Positions 16,991 through 25,329 of a stretch of DNA of 33,162 nt are shown in pieces. Source of the stretch: Bacillota bacterium (GTDB taxonomy: Bacteria > Bacillota > Clostridia > Acetivibrionales > DSM-1351); NCBI GenBank assembly GCA_023441625.1, contig JAEZOA010000138.1, positions 1-33,162 on the forward strand. Reading direction: 5' to 3'. The notes below the pieces were generated by a model, which saw nothing but the letters and a program-made list of their open reading frames with translations, was not told the DNA's origin and did no database searches. Positions within the stretch are counted from its first letter, which is position 1, and every line of letters starts with the position of its first letter. The translations under genes were made by a program, and so were the position numbers.

Positions 16991-17665
16991 ATGGAAATAG
17001 AAAACTATACCCAATTACCCATTCAAGAAGAATTAAAGAAAATTTTACTATGTCAGGCTGCTCTTGATATTATAATGATTGATGAGGAAGAATCTTGGTT
17101 ACGGTCAACAAGCTTTTATAAGGACTTTTCAGATGGTGTTGATATGGTTAAAATAGACAATGGTTCAGGAGATCATGTGTATATTATGTTTTCAAAGCAT
17201 GGTGCTATTATAAAAGGCTTTGACCATGAATCGGAATTATCACCATATGCTAATGATAAAGGAGAAATTGCAAAAGGCATTTATGATTTCGTACCGGATG
17301 AGTTGTCTAAATTATTGGATGATAGTGTTGAACCGGATGATGTAACATTTTGTATATGGAGAAGTAAGAATGATTCATTTTGGAGAAAAGGAGATATTGC
17401 AGTCCTTAAAGAAAATAAAGATGCAAATGACGGTGAAGGCTATTTACTCGGATTGATATTTGATAATGCTGAATCTTGGCTTGATTGGGCAAAAGACTAT
17501 TATGAAGAAGCAGAGCAGCTTAAGTTGGAATTTGTAAAAAATGTTTATGAGCATAAAATCGAGAAGAAGGAAATTAAAGAAATAATTAACCCGGATAGAG
17601 ATATTGAAGAAATAATAAAAGAACTAGAACAAATTGGATATGGCATATTAAATAATTGCAGATGA
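16991..17665 (+). CDS. Acidic protein of unknown function
   Basis: A 224-residue soluble, acidic protein that starts at ATG behind AGAGAGG. No signal peptide or membrane segment is seen. The first 150 residues look like one alpha+beta domain with several Trp and Asp residues (EESWLRSTSFYKDF, FCIWRSKNDSFWRKGD); the last 50 form a charged helical tail (HKIEKKEIKEIINPDRD). I do not recognise the family. It stands alone between the ABC-2 operon and the coiled-coil gene. A binding or immunity-like role is possible but unsupported. Confidence 0.7.
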   Translation: MEIENYTQLPIQEELKKILLCQAALDIIMIDEEESWLRSTSFYKDFSDGVDMVKIDNGSGDHVYIMFSKHGAIIKGFDHESELSPYANDKGEIAKGIYDFVPDELSKLLDDSVEPDDVTFCIWRSKNDSFWRKGDIAVLKENKDANDGEGYLLGLIFDNAESWLDWAKDYYEEAEQLKLEFVKNVYEHKIEKKEIKEIINPDRDIEEIIKELEQIGYGILNNCR

Positions 17666-17824
17666 ATTACCCGGAGACGCTGTAATGTAATTCTCTGGAT
17701 TTGTTTCAAAGCTCTATTAAATCAGTCGAATCTCAGAACTATTCTAAATGTAATTGGAATAGGACTTTTTTAAAGTATTTATCACAAGTGACTGCAAAAT
17801 AAAATAGATATATCTTTCTGTTAG

Positions 17825-17833
17825 TGATATAAT
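17825..17833 (+). promoter_or_regulatory. Extended -10 promoter TGATATAAT of the coiled-coil gene
   Basis: TG-N-TATAAT lies 8 bases before the GGAGGG site of the gene at 17854, giving a very short 5' leader. The arrangement is conserved in the broken copy (6110-6118, minus strand), and the same element stands at 2809-2817. Confidence 0.5.
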
Positions 17834-17853
17834 TGTTTTGTGGAGGGATGAGC

Positions 17854-18333
17854 ATGGATAAACTTGATTTAATTCTAGAAAAACTTGAAAAGATTGATGT
17901 TTTAGAATCTAAGATTAATACTATGGAATCTGTCTTTGACTCTAAGTTTAATACTTTTGAATCTAAGATTAATGCTATGGACTCTAAGTTTAATACTTTT
18001 GAATCTAAGATTAATGCTATGGACTCTAAGTTTAATACTTTTGAATCTAAGATTAATACTATGGAATCTAAGTTTAATACTTTTGAATCTAAGATTAATA
18101 CTATTGACTCTAAGTTTAATACTTTTGAATCTAAGATTAATACTGTGGACTCTAAGTTTAATACTTTTGAATCTAAACTTGATAAAATGCAAAGTGATGT
18201 TACAGCATTAAAACTAGATAATAAGTTAATAAATAGTAAACTTGATAGTTTAACAGAAATAACTTATACTATCATGGAAAATCAAACAGAACAAAAAATG
18301 CGAATTGAAGCATTGGAGAATAAAGCCGTATAA
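17854..18333 (+). CDS. Coiled-coil protein with six 14-residue repeats
   Basis: A 159-residue protein, almost entirely predicted coiled coil. After MDKLDLILE and LEKIDVLESKI come six copies of a 14-residue unit (consensus DSKFNTFESKINAM) with hydrophobic residues at positions 4, 7, 11 and 14, an exact two-heptad pattern. The C-terminal part (SDVTALK to the end) is also heptad-like (SKLDSLTEITYTIMEN). ATG 17854 is chosen for GGAGGG 6 bases upstream; an ATG at 17848 would overlap that site. The protein would form a parallel rod or bundle; partners are unknown. Repeat number could vary by recombination without breaking the frame. Confidence 0.8.
   Translation: MDKLDLILEKLEKIDVLESKINTMESVFDSKFNTFESKINAMDSKFNTFESKINAMDSKFNTFESKINTMESKFNTFESKINTIDSKFNTFESKINTVDSKFNTFESKLDKMQSDVTALKLDNKLINSKLDSLTEITYTIMENQTEQKMRIEALENKAV
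17938..18189 (+). repeat. Six tandem 42-bp repeats in the coiled-coil gene
   Basis: Six consecutive 42-base units begin with GACTCTAAG or GAATCTAAG. The first two encode the same 14 residues; later ones change A to T and M to I or V, and the last ends in LDKM. The reverse strand is open here only because of the periodicity. Confidence 0.9.
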
Positions 18334-18359
18334 AAGCAATTGCAAATATAGCTGCTTTT
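18332..18359 (+). terminator. Probable terminator after the coiled-coil gene
   Basis: AAAAGCA (18332-18338) pairs with TGCTTTT (18353-18359), which lies in a five-T run. The loop contains the self-complementary GCAATTGC. The 5' arm overlaps the stop codon. Confidence 0.5.
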
Positions 18360-18723
18360 TATTTAAATCTCTTATGCTAAAGGGAAATAAATTACAGCTA
18401 TATAATGTTGTCCCACAACTTTGTTTTTGGGATTTACCCTTCATCACGCCTTTTACCCTTCCCTGATATATTCATCATATTTAAAAGTTCACGAAAAAAT
18501 GTAAAGTACTTATTTAGTGCGGAATAGAAGAACTTTGCAATAAATTGTTAAAATATTGAATTAATGAGAAGAAATTTCAAATAACTCTATCGAATACAAT
18601 ATTACGGACGGTTACATTATTTAGCAAATGAACTAATTGTAACCAGTTATCTCAGTCACAGTATTTCAACAAATCATTTGTAAGGATACTATCCTTACTC
18701 TATTAATTTCACACGAGGTCATT
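18360..18723. other. Intergenic region, no gene seen
   Basis: About 360 AT-rich bases with stops in all frames. ACCCTT is repeated at 18437 and 18452, but no strong hairpin or promoter stands out. It must carry the radC promoter. Confidence 0.4.
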
Positions 18724-19401
18724 ATGGAAAAGAAGCTACATGAGGGTCATCGTAAAAGAGTTAAATCACGATACCTAACAGAGGGATTAGATGCATTTGA
18801 GGAGCATCAGGTGTTGGAGATGCTGCTTTTCTTCTGTATTCCTATGAAGGATACAAATGAATTAGCCCATAAAATGATTAGAGAATTTGGCACTTTAGCA
18901 GGATTGTTTGAAGCTGATCCAAGGGATATCTGCAAACGGTGTGGAGTTAGTGAAAATACTGCTCTCCTTGTATCATTAGTACCTTCCTTGGCAAGAAGAT
19001 ATTTTAAGGGAAAGTGGGGAGACAAGCCTATTCTGAATAGCTCAATAAAAGCTGGAGAATACGTGATGTCTCTATTTACAGGTAGAACCTATGAGGCCTT
19101 TTTTGTAATTTGCTTAGATTCGCAGAACAGGGTAAACTATGCTGCTTTGCTGCATGAGGGTACCTTGAATGAGGTTTCTGTGTATCCAAGATTGGTGGTG
19201 GAAATGGTTCTTAGGCATCAATCGAATAGTGTGATTCTAGCACATAATCATCCAGGTGGGAGCTTGAATCCTTCAAATGATGATATGGAATTAACAAAGA
19301 AAATCAAGGCTGCCCTTGAACCAATCTCGGTAAAGGTGGTTGATCATATAATTACAGCAGGTGATAAGTATATGAGTTTTAAAGAGAAAAGCTTGATATA
19401 A
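18724..19401 (+). CDS. radC: RadC/YeeS-family JAB-domain protein
   Basis: A 225-residue RadC-family protein. An N-terminal helix-hairpin-helix-like region (1-100) is followed by the MPN+/JAB metalloprotease-like domain with the metal motif E150 and H174-x-H176-P...S184-x2-D187 (HNHPGGSLNPSNDD), all intact. It is shorter than most of the family but has both parts. Despite the name, a role in recombination or repair is not established for the family; RadC-like genes are frequent in mobile and defence regions. It stands alone and ends 8 bases from the convergent ABC gene. Confidence 0.9.
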   Translation: MEKKLHEGHRKRVKSRYLTEGLDAFEEHQVLEMLLFFCIPMKDTNELAHKMIREFGTLAGLFEADPRDICKRCGVSENTALLVSLVPSLARRYFKGKWGDKPILNSSIKAGEYVMSLFTGRTYEAFFVICLDSQNRVNYAALLHEGTLNEVSVYPRLVVEMVLRHQSNSVILAHNHPGGSLNPSNDDMELTKKIKAALEPISVKVVDHIITAGDKYMSFKEKSLI

Positions 19402-19409
19402 CTTCCCTA

Positions 19410-20312
19410 TCAAACATTATCTGGATTTAAAAGAATAATCCTATTACCCTCGGTTTCAACTCTGATTTTATTTTTGCCTTCCATTCCAAGAAATTCGAGA
19501 TATTCCTTAGGAATCTGAAGTCTTCCAGCTTTATCAAGCACAGCTAGTTCGATATGAGTCTCATCAATTAGAGAATTTGAAATCTCCGCTAATTCCTCAG
19601 TGTAGGACTTAGAACGTATAAATTCACTACTAGTCCTGCCATCTCGAATTGAAACAACTCTGTCCACCTTTTTTGAAAACTGATTATCGTGGGTTACAAT
19701 GATTATCGTTATGCCCAGAGTTTTATTAAGTTCTCTGAATATGTCCAGAATCATGTTGGAAGCCTTGGAATCTACAGAGCCTGTTGGCTCATCAGCAAGA
19801 AGTATTTTAGGATGGTTTACTACGCCTATTGAAATTGCAATACGCTGCTGTTCACCACCAGAAAGCTGGTTTAGCTTATTGTTTTTTCTATGGGAAAGAC
19901 CTACCATTTCTAAAATTTCCAAGGCTCTAGCTCTTGCATGTGGTTTTTTCGCTATTATAAGAGGTAATTCAACGTTTTCTAAGGCAGTTAAATAGGGGAT
20001 GAGGTTTCTTGCGTTGTTTTGCCAGACAAAGCCAACAGTTTCAAGCTTATATTTAACCATTTGTTGGTCAGAAAATTTTAAAAGATCCTTACCATCAACA
20101 ATTAGTTTACCAGCAGAAGGACGGTCAAGACCCCCAAGCATATTTAGCAGAGTGGATTTACCACTACCACTATTGCCGATGATTGCCATCATTTCTCCTT
20201 TTTCAATGGTTAAATCCAGACCCTGTAAGGCTAAAACTTCAATATCTTTAGTTTTATATATTTTAACAAGGTTTTCGCAAAGCACCATTTCATTATTTGC
20301 TTCAGCATTCAT
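19410..20312 (-). CDS. ABC ATPase of MacB/LolD type with AbrB-like C-terminal domain
   Basis: A 300-residue protein. Residues 9-235 are a typical ATPase for FtsX-type permeases: Walker A GNSGSGKST (46-54), signature LSGGEQQR (150-157), Walker B ILLADEPTGSVD (170-181) and switch H208. A linker leads to residues 256-296, which read as an AbrB/SpoVT swapped-hairpin domain (LDKAGRLQIPKEYLEFLGM, then KIRVETEGNRIILL). AbrB-like domains normally bind DNA as dimers; here one may join the ATPases or link transport to regulation. ATG 20312 has GGTGAG upstream and overlaps the preceding gene by 11 bases; a longer start at 20354 would overlap by 53. Confidence 0.87.
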   Translation of the reverse strand: MNAEANNEMVLCENLVKIYKTKDIEVLALQGLDLTIEKGEMMAIIGNSGSGKSTLLNMLGGLDRPSAGKLIVDGKDLLKFSDQQMVKYKLETVGFVWQNNARNLIPYLTALENVELPLIIAKKPHARARALEILEMVGLSHRKNNKLNQLSGGEQQRIAISIGVVNHPKILLADEPTGSVDSKASNMILDIFRELNKTLGITIIIVTHDNQFSKKVDRVVSIRDGRTSSEFIRSKSYTEELAEISNSLIDETHIELAVLDKAGRLQIPKEYLEFLGMEGKNKIRVETEGNRIILLNPDNV

Positions 20313-20982
20313 CGACAATCTCACCATCCTCAAGTGTAAATATTTTATCTGCAACCTCCATCATCCCTGCATCGTGGGTGGTCATTAAAACGGTGATTCC
20401 TTCTGAAACAACCAATTCTTTAAATAACTTGACAATTTGAAGCCCCATATGCGTATCAAGCTCTGCTGTAGGCTCATCAGCAAAGACAATTTTGGGCTTA
20501 TGAGCCACAGCTCTTGCAATTGCTACTCTTTGCTGTTCTCCACCCGACATTTCATTGGGCCTGTGATGCATACGTTTTCCTAAACCTACCAAATGGAGGC
20601 ATTCTTCACTTCTTGCTTTTCTTTTATTTGCATCATATCCTGCAACACGTAACCCAAATTCAACATTCTCATAGGCAGACATCATGGAAATAAGGGCTAC
20701 TGATTGAAATACAAATCCGATATTGGTTCTCCTTAATTTATCACACTGTCTTTCGGATAATTTTGTTATATCTGTATTATCTAAAAATATATTCCCCGAG
20801 GTTGGCCTATCCAGGGCTCCATATAAATTCATAAGAGTTGTTTTACCAGACCCAGAGCGCCCTTTTAATATTGTCAACTTACCTTTTTCAATTTCCATAT
20901 TAATTCCTTTTAAGGCGTATATTATATCCTTCCCAGATTGGAAACGCCTGCTGACATTTTGAGCTGAAATAATAGGACCCAT
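20302..20982 (-). CDS. ABC transporter ATPase, MacB/LolD type
   Basis: A 226-residue single-domain ATPase: Walker A GRSGSGKTT (41-49), Q-loop VFQ, signature MSGGEQQR (145-152), Walker B IVFADEPTAELD (165-176) and switch His (TTHDAG). It starts 4 bases after the permease stop on the minus strand. Two different ATPases with one large permease suggest a heterodimeric ATPase pair or alternative partners. Confidence 0.9.
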   Translation of the reverse strand: MGPIISAQNVSRRFQSGKDIIYALKGINMEIEKGKLTILKGRSGSGKTTLMNLYGALDRPTSGNIFLDNTDITKLSERQCDKLRRTNIGFVFQSVALISMMSAYENVEFGLRVAGYDANKRKARSEECLHLVGLGKRMHHRPNEMSGGEQQRVAIARAVAHKPKIVFADEPTAELDTHMGLQIVKLFKELVVSEGITVLMTTHDAGMMEVADKIFTLEDGEIVDEC

Positions 20983-20986
20983 AGTT

Positions 20987-23812
20987 TTAATCCTCTCCTA
21001 ATTTTAATGCCTGACTTATGTTTATTTTGTATATCAGTCTTCCAATTATAAAGAAGCATGAAACAAGCATTATTGTCACAATAGCATACAAACGGAAATA
21101 GTCATTGACATCAGAAATAACTTTAAAGGGTGGAACTTGTTGGTCAGAACCATATACCATCTGAAATAGAGGTACAAAAATTCTACTTGCTGCGTTTCCT
21201 AATCCAACACCTACAAATATAGAGCTTCCGGTAATTAAAAGCTGTTCACAAGCAATCATTCCAATTACCTCTTTAAAGGTTAGACCAATGGCCCTGAAAA
21301 TACCAAATTGGAGAATTCTCTTTTTTATTGATAATATCCAATAAATTAGAAAGCCTAGAATTGTTATAATAATCGTAGCAATAAAACTAAGAGTTAATGA
21401 GCCGTTTGTACCCTGTAACATAGGGTCGTTCTTCTTAACAATCACTTTTTGGGAAGAATCATAAATTGAATCTATTTCAATTTTTTTCTCGGCTATTTCT
21501 TTATTCAGCTCACTAAATGTTACTCCAGGTTTCTTTTTTAACCAAACCTGGTAGGGTTCTACTAAGTTCATGTTTTGCATATAATCAAGATTGGCAACTA
21601 CAAAATAGGGATTCTGTACATTATCTGTTTTCCTGTTAGGGTTTAGTGTGGGCCAATAATCTATAAAAGCATATATAGTTCCGGTGATAGTACTATTAGC
21701 TTTACCCCATCCTAGGTCGATTTGGTCTCCTTCCTTAGCACCTAAATTATCCTTAAAAGCTTTTGAAACTAATACGGCCGAATTTGTATCAGTCATTAAA
21801 TTAAGATATTGATACCAATGATAGGGTAAAAGGTCAGTTCTGAATAAAGCGGTTTTACCAAATTCATTAGGGATAATACCCATTATTGAAACTTGATTTA
21901 ATAAATTGTTTGCAAAATAGGCTTGGCCTTCTTTTTCATTAAAGACCTTTGTAACTGACTCGGCGGTAGCTAAGCCTTTATACAATTCATAAGGAGGCTC
22001 ATAATAATACATTAAATCTCTTTTTCGAAGGTCAGGACCTATCATGCCCGGTATAGGCGGTGGTTGATTATCTGTCCAATTTCCTATAATGACAGTATCT
22101 GTTCCTACTTCGTAATAGACTTTATCCTCCATATTCTTATTAATTGTTCGGGCAGAGTTTGCACTAAATATCCCTATGGACAAAGCCATTATTATGAAAA
22201 GCATGGTGAATTGTTCCCAACCAGACGTTCTTCCAACCTGAATGAAGGAAGCATAAAAAACGGGATTCCATATTTTTCTGCCTATCCAAAAAATAAATCG
22301 CACTATATAAGGGAAGACTCTTAAAAATAATAATCCGAATCCAAATATAAAAAGAACTGAAATAATGAATAAAAGTGGATCGATAGCCATGTCAGCTGCA
22401 TCCATACCAGAGGCAAAAAGAGTACTTTGTTGCCTTTTATAGCTATAAAGGCCATAAACTGCTAGTCCTATAAGTGCAACATCAACAAAGTACTTTTTCC
22501 AAAACGCATTTTTTTTGTGACGCGCATTTTTTTGCTTATATAGTACAATGCTTGTTCGTGAAGCAACAAAGGCTGGTATTAACATTGAACAGGATATAAA
22601 AATTACAGCAGCAGCAGAATAAATATATGTATTCGGACTTAGTTGCAATGGCAATGCACTACGTTGTACAAATTCCAGGAAGCCATTTGATAGCCCTAAA
22701 ATTTTACAAAAATAAAGTCCAAGTATTGGGCCAATAATTATAGAGATAATGCCAATTATAATACTTTCTAATAAATAAGTACAAAAAACAAGAAGACTAC
22801 TTCCTCCACGACTCTTTATAACTGCAATTTCATTACTTTCATACTCAACTTTTAGTTTAGAAATCATAAAAGAATAAAAAGCAAGTATAATAAGAATTGG
22901 TATTTGAAGAACAAGAAGAGTAACTTCAAGCTGTTTGATTTTCTGTTGATTTTGCATTATGATATTATCAATAGTGCGGTTAGAATTGAGTCCATTCTTG
23001 AAAGTCCATGAATCATTTTCTCTAAAGGCAGATAATATTGTTTCTATGTCTTTCATCTTAATTTGATGATAATCATAAGCAAAATACCAGGAAACGGAGG
23101 TTAATCTTCTTTTTCCGCTTTCTAATAATGAAGAATTCATTAAATCCTGATCCATAAAAAAGGTATTTTCAAAATTCTGAATATCCTTATACCAATATGG
23201 GTCATCAAGAGACTTGTAGGTGAAAATGCCCACAACTTTTATTTTGTATTCTTTTACATTAGATTTATCAATTGTATCCCTAAGTACATAGGTGTTTCCA
23301 AGAGTTAGGTCAAGATTTTGCATGCCTCCTTCAGATAATATTACTTCATAGCTACCATTTTCGGCAGTTTTGGAGGGTGCTTTACCGTTCAAAAGTGTTA
23401 TATGTTTTTCAAGCTCTGAAAATGAACATAAGCTTGCAGAAACTTTTTTTGTTGATTCGGATTTAGCTAAATCAAACACACCAGCGTTTTCGTAAATATT
23501 TTGTGTCAGAATTGGAAGTTCAGGACTTTTAGCAAGTACATTTTTAATTTCTTTATTATATGCTTGGAAGGTCTGAAAGGAATTCTTATCTGAAGTTACC
23601 GAATAACCTTCATAATTTAGCTGATACCCCCCAGAGAAACGACCTGTCAATTGCTGAGAATTTTCAAGGTCCTTAATCAGCATTCTTTGTATAATAGCTT
23701 GTGTATAGGTTGGGATACTGCTTAGAAGTGCAACTGTAATAATTGAACCCAATAGTGTGCAAATGAGCATCCACTTATTACTGAACATTTTCCTTATAGT
23801 TATTAAAAACAA
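20987..23812 (-). CDS. Large FtsX-family ABC permease
   Basis: A 941-residue permease with two FtsX units. An N-terminal helix (about 16-36) is followed by an outer domain of roughly 250 residues, three to four helices (about 300-430), a second hydrophobic stretch (about 450-560), another large outer domain, and the C-terminal FtsX helices (LTLSFIATIIITILGFLIYW, then two more). The plan is that of mechanotransmission-type MacB/SalY permeases, which drive extraction or export at the outer face rather than classic pumping. It sits between the adaptor lipoprotein gene and the two ATPase genes. Substrate unknown. Confidence 0.88.
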   Translation of the reverse strand: MFLITIRKMFSNKWMLICTLLGSIITVALLSSIPTYTQAIIQRMLIKDLENSQQLTGRFSGGYQLNYEGYSVTSDKNSFQTFQAYNKEIKNVLAKSPELPILTQNIYENAGVFDLAKSESTKKVSASLCSFSELEKHITLLNGKAPSKTAENGSYEVILSEGGMQNLDLTLGNTYVLRDTIDKSNVKEYKIKVVGIFTYKSLDDPYWYKDIQNFENTFFMDQDLMNSSLLESGKRRLTSVSWYFAYDYHQIKMKDIETILSAFRENDSWTFKNGLNSNRTIDNIIMQNQQKIKQLEVTLLVLQIPILIILAFYSFMISKLKVEYESNEIAVIKSRGGSSLLVFCTYLLESIIIGIISIIIGPILGLYFCKILGLSNGFLEFVQRSALPLQLSPNTYIYSAAAVIFISCSMLIPAFVASRTSIVLYKQKNARHKKNAFWKKYFVDVALIGLAVYGLYSYKRQQSTLFASGMDAADMAIDPLLFIISVLFIFGFGLLFLRVFPYIVRFIFWIGRKIWNPVFYASFIQVGRTSGWEQFTMLFIIMALSIGIFSANSARTINKNMEDKVYYEVGTDTVIIGNWTDNQPPPIPGMIGPDLRKRDLMYYYEPPYELYKGLATAESVTKVFNEKEGQAYFANNLLNQVSIMGIIPNEFGKTALFRTDLLPYHWYQYLNLMTDTNSAVLVSKAFKDNLGAKEGDQIDLGWGKANSTITGTIYAFIDYWPTLNPNRKTDNVQNPYFVVANLDYMQNMNLVEPYQVWLKKKPGVTFSELNKEIAEKKIEIDSIYDSSQKVIVKKNDPMLQGTNGSLTLSFIATIIITILGFLIYWILSIKKRILQFGIFRAIGLTFKEVIGMIACEQLLITGSSIFVGVGLGNAASRIFVPLFQMVYGSDQQVPPFKVISDVNDYFRLYAIVTIMLVSCFFIIGRLIYKINISQALKLGED

Positions 23813-23828
23813 TTATTACACCCCTCTA

Positions 23829-25028
23829 CTATTTAATTATTAGATCACCCACTGAGAGTCCCTTTTCAACTACTGTTTGAGTTTGATTATTAGCTCCGAT
23901 TTCAATATCTATTTCTTTTTTTATACCATCCTCTAGGACATTGACAAACTTTCTTTCTCCTGCATTACGAATCAAATTAGTATCTATAACAATGGCATTC
24001 TCCTTCTTCATTTGAATGAGAGTAATTTGAGCATAATCACCAAAAACTATATCAGGAGTGATTTTATCTAATTTAACACGAATTGTAGATTTTATGAACT
24101 CGTCAGCATCTGAAGGTGCTTCGGCTGGAGTCATCACAACTTCGCCCGTTGTCTCAAAATCTTTTAATTTTACATTAACTTTCATTCCAAGGAGGAATGG
24201 AGAATCTGAACCCACTGAGCATAATACTTGAAGAGCATTAGGATCAGAAATAGAAACTACTGTATCAAAGGCATCAATATTGCTGCCGACCTGTATGTTT
24301 GTTATAAAGGTGATTACACCATCAATCGGAGAAATAATTCTGGTATCTTTCAAATTTTGTCTAAGAGTATCAAGCTTCAGTTGACATAAGGCAATGGAAT
24401 TCTCTGAAACTTTGATATTATTTTTTTGTGTTTCTACTGAATTTTTATATGAAATTTCTTTTTCTTGAATTTGTTCTTTGAGAACTTTAATTTCTTCTTT
24501 AGAATACGCATCAGAAATAGAATTCATATTTTTTAGATTCAATTTTAAGCTATCTAACTGAAGCTCTAATATGTCAAGATCCTTCTGACCGTTAAGCTTT
24601 AAAGTTTCTAACGCCAGTTGAGCTTGTTTTAAGAGAAGCTCCTGTTCCTTAATCTGAGTTCCCAGATCTGCTGTAAGAAGCTCTGCTAGAAGCTCACCTT
24701 TTTTCACTTTGTCACCTACAGTTACATTTAAGCTTTTAAGTCTACCGCTAGAATTTTGAAAGCTTAAGTCCTTCTGATAGGTAGAAACCATAGTTCCAGT
24801 TACTTCTTTTTTTATTTCAAAGGTAGAGGTTTTAACCTCAATAGTGTTAAAAACTACTTTTGGTGGTTCCTTTAATATAGGAGCAAGTACCTCTTCTTCT
24901 TTTGGAGCTAAAGAACACCCAGCTAGTGAGAAAACCATACAAAATAGTGCTGCTAATATTACTGCTTTAGAAGGCATCTTCCTACGATATAAAATATTTT
25001 TTCTTTCATTAAATACATTAATACCCAT
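23829..25028 (-). CDS. MacA/HlyD-type adaptor lipoprotein
   Basis: A 399-residue membrane-fusion-type adaptor. A long basic N-terminal region and hydrophobic stretch end at a lipobox (FSLAGC). Then come a split biotinyl-lipoyl-like domain (LKSLNVTVGDKVKKGELLAE, and later RIISPIDGVITF), a long coiled-coil hairpin between them (about 110-230) and a beta-barrel region (VKLDKITPDIVFGDYAQITL). ATG 25028 is chosen for AGGAGG 9 bases upstream; an ATG ten codons earlier has no such site. It heads the permease-ATPase-ATPase operon and would link the FtsX permease to its outer-face substrate. Confidence 0.9.
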   Translation of the reverse strand: MGINVFNERKNILYRRKMPSKAVILAALFCMVFSLAGCSLAPKEEEVLAPILKEPPKVVFNTIEVKTSTFEIKKEVTGTMVSTYQKDLSFQNSSGRLKSLNVTVGDKVKKGELLAELLTADLGTQIKEQELLLKQAQLALETLKLNGQKDLDILELQLDSLKLNLKNMNSISDAYSKEEIKVLKEQIQEKEISYKNSVETQKNNIKVSENSIALCQLKLDTLRQNLKDTRIISPIDGVITFITNIQVGSNIDAFDTVVSISDPNALQVLCSVGSDSPFLLGMKVNVKLKDFETTGEVVMTPAEAPSDADEFIKSTIRVKLDKITPDIVFGDYAQITLIQMKKENAIVIDTNLIRNAGERKFVNVLEDGIKKEIDIEIGANNQTQTVVEKGLSVGDLIIK

Positions 25029-25329
25029 TGTATAATCCTCCTGAAGTTTTACATTCATAATAATATACTACCATAAATGGAATTAATATGTAGTGGCGAA
25101 TTTTGTCTGAAAAGTGCAAGATTTTTTAACTCATGAAAAGGGTACAAAATTTTCTACACCACCACGTTTACATCATACGATAAATATGGTTAATACTGGT
25201 TGACTAGTAAATTATAGAGGGCTTTTTATATTTGAAATAAGTTGAATTCTACGGAGTTCTTCTAACATTATTGTATAAGCCTACAATTAATGCTAAAATG
25301 TTGTAAAAAGTGATTAGAGGTAATTGAAA
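25029..25329. promoter_or_regulatory. Divergent promoter region between adaptor and kinase genes
   Basis: A 301-base divergent spacer. On the plus strand TTGACT (25200-25205) and TTTATA (25225-25230) stand 19 bases apart, a possible but over-spaced promoter for the kinase gene. No inverted repeat like those at 16766 or 28540 is present. Shared control of both operons by the 26525 regulator is plausible but not shown. Confidence 0.3.

Noticed and set aside
17902..18192. Long minus-strand and second plus-strand frames over the coiled-coil repeats
   Set aside because: They stay open only because the 42-bp unit is a multiple of three; the composition is unlike real proteins.
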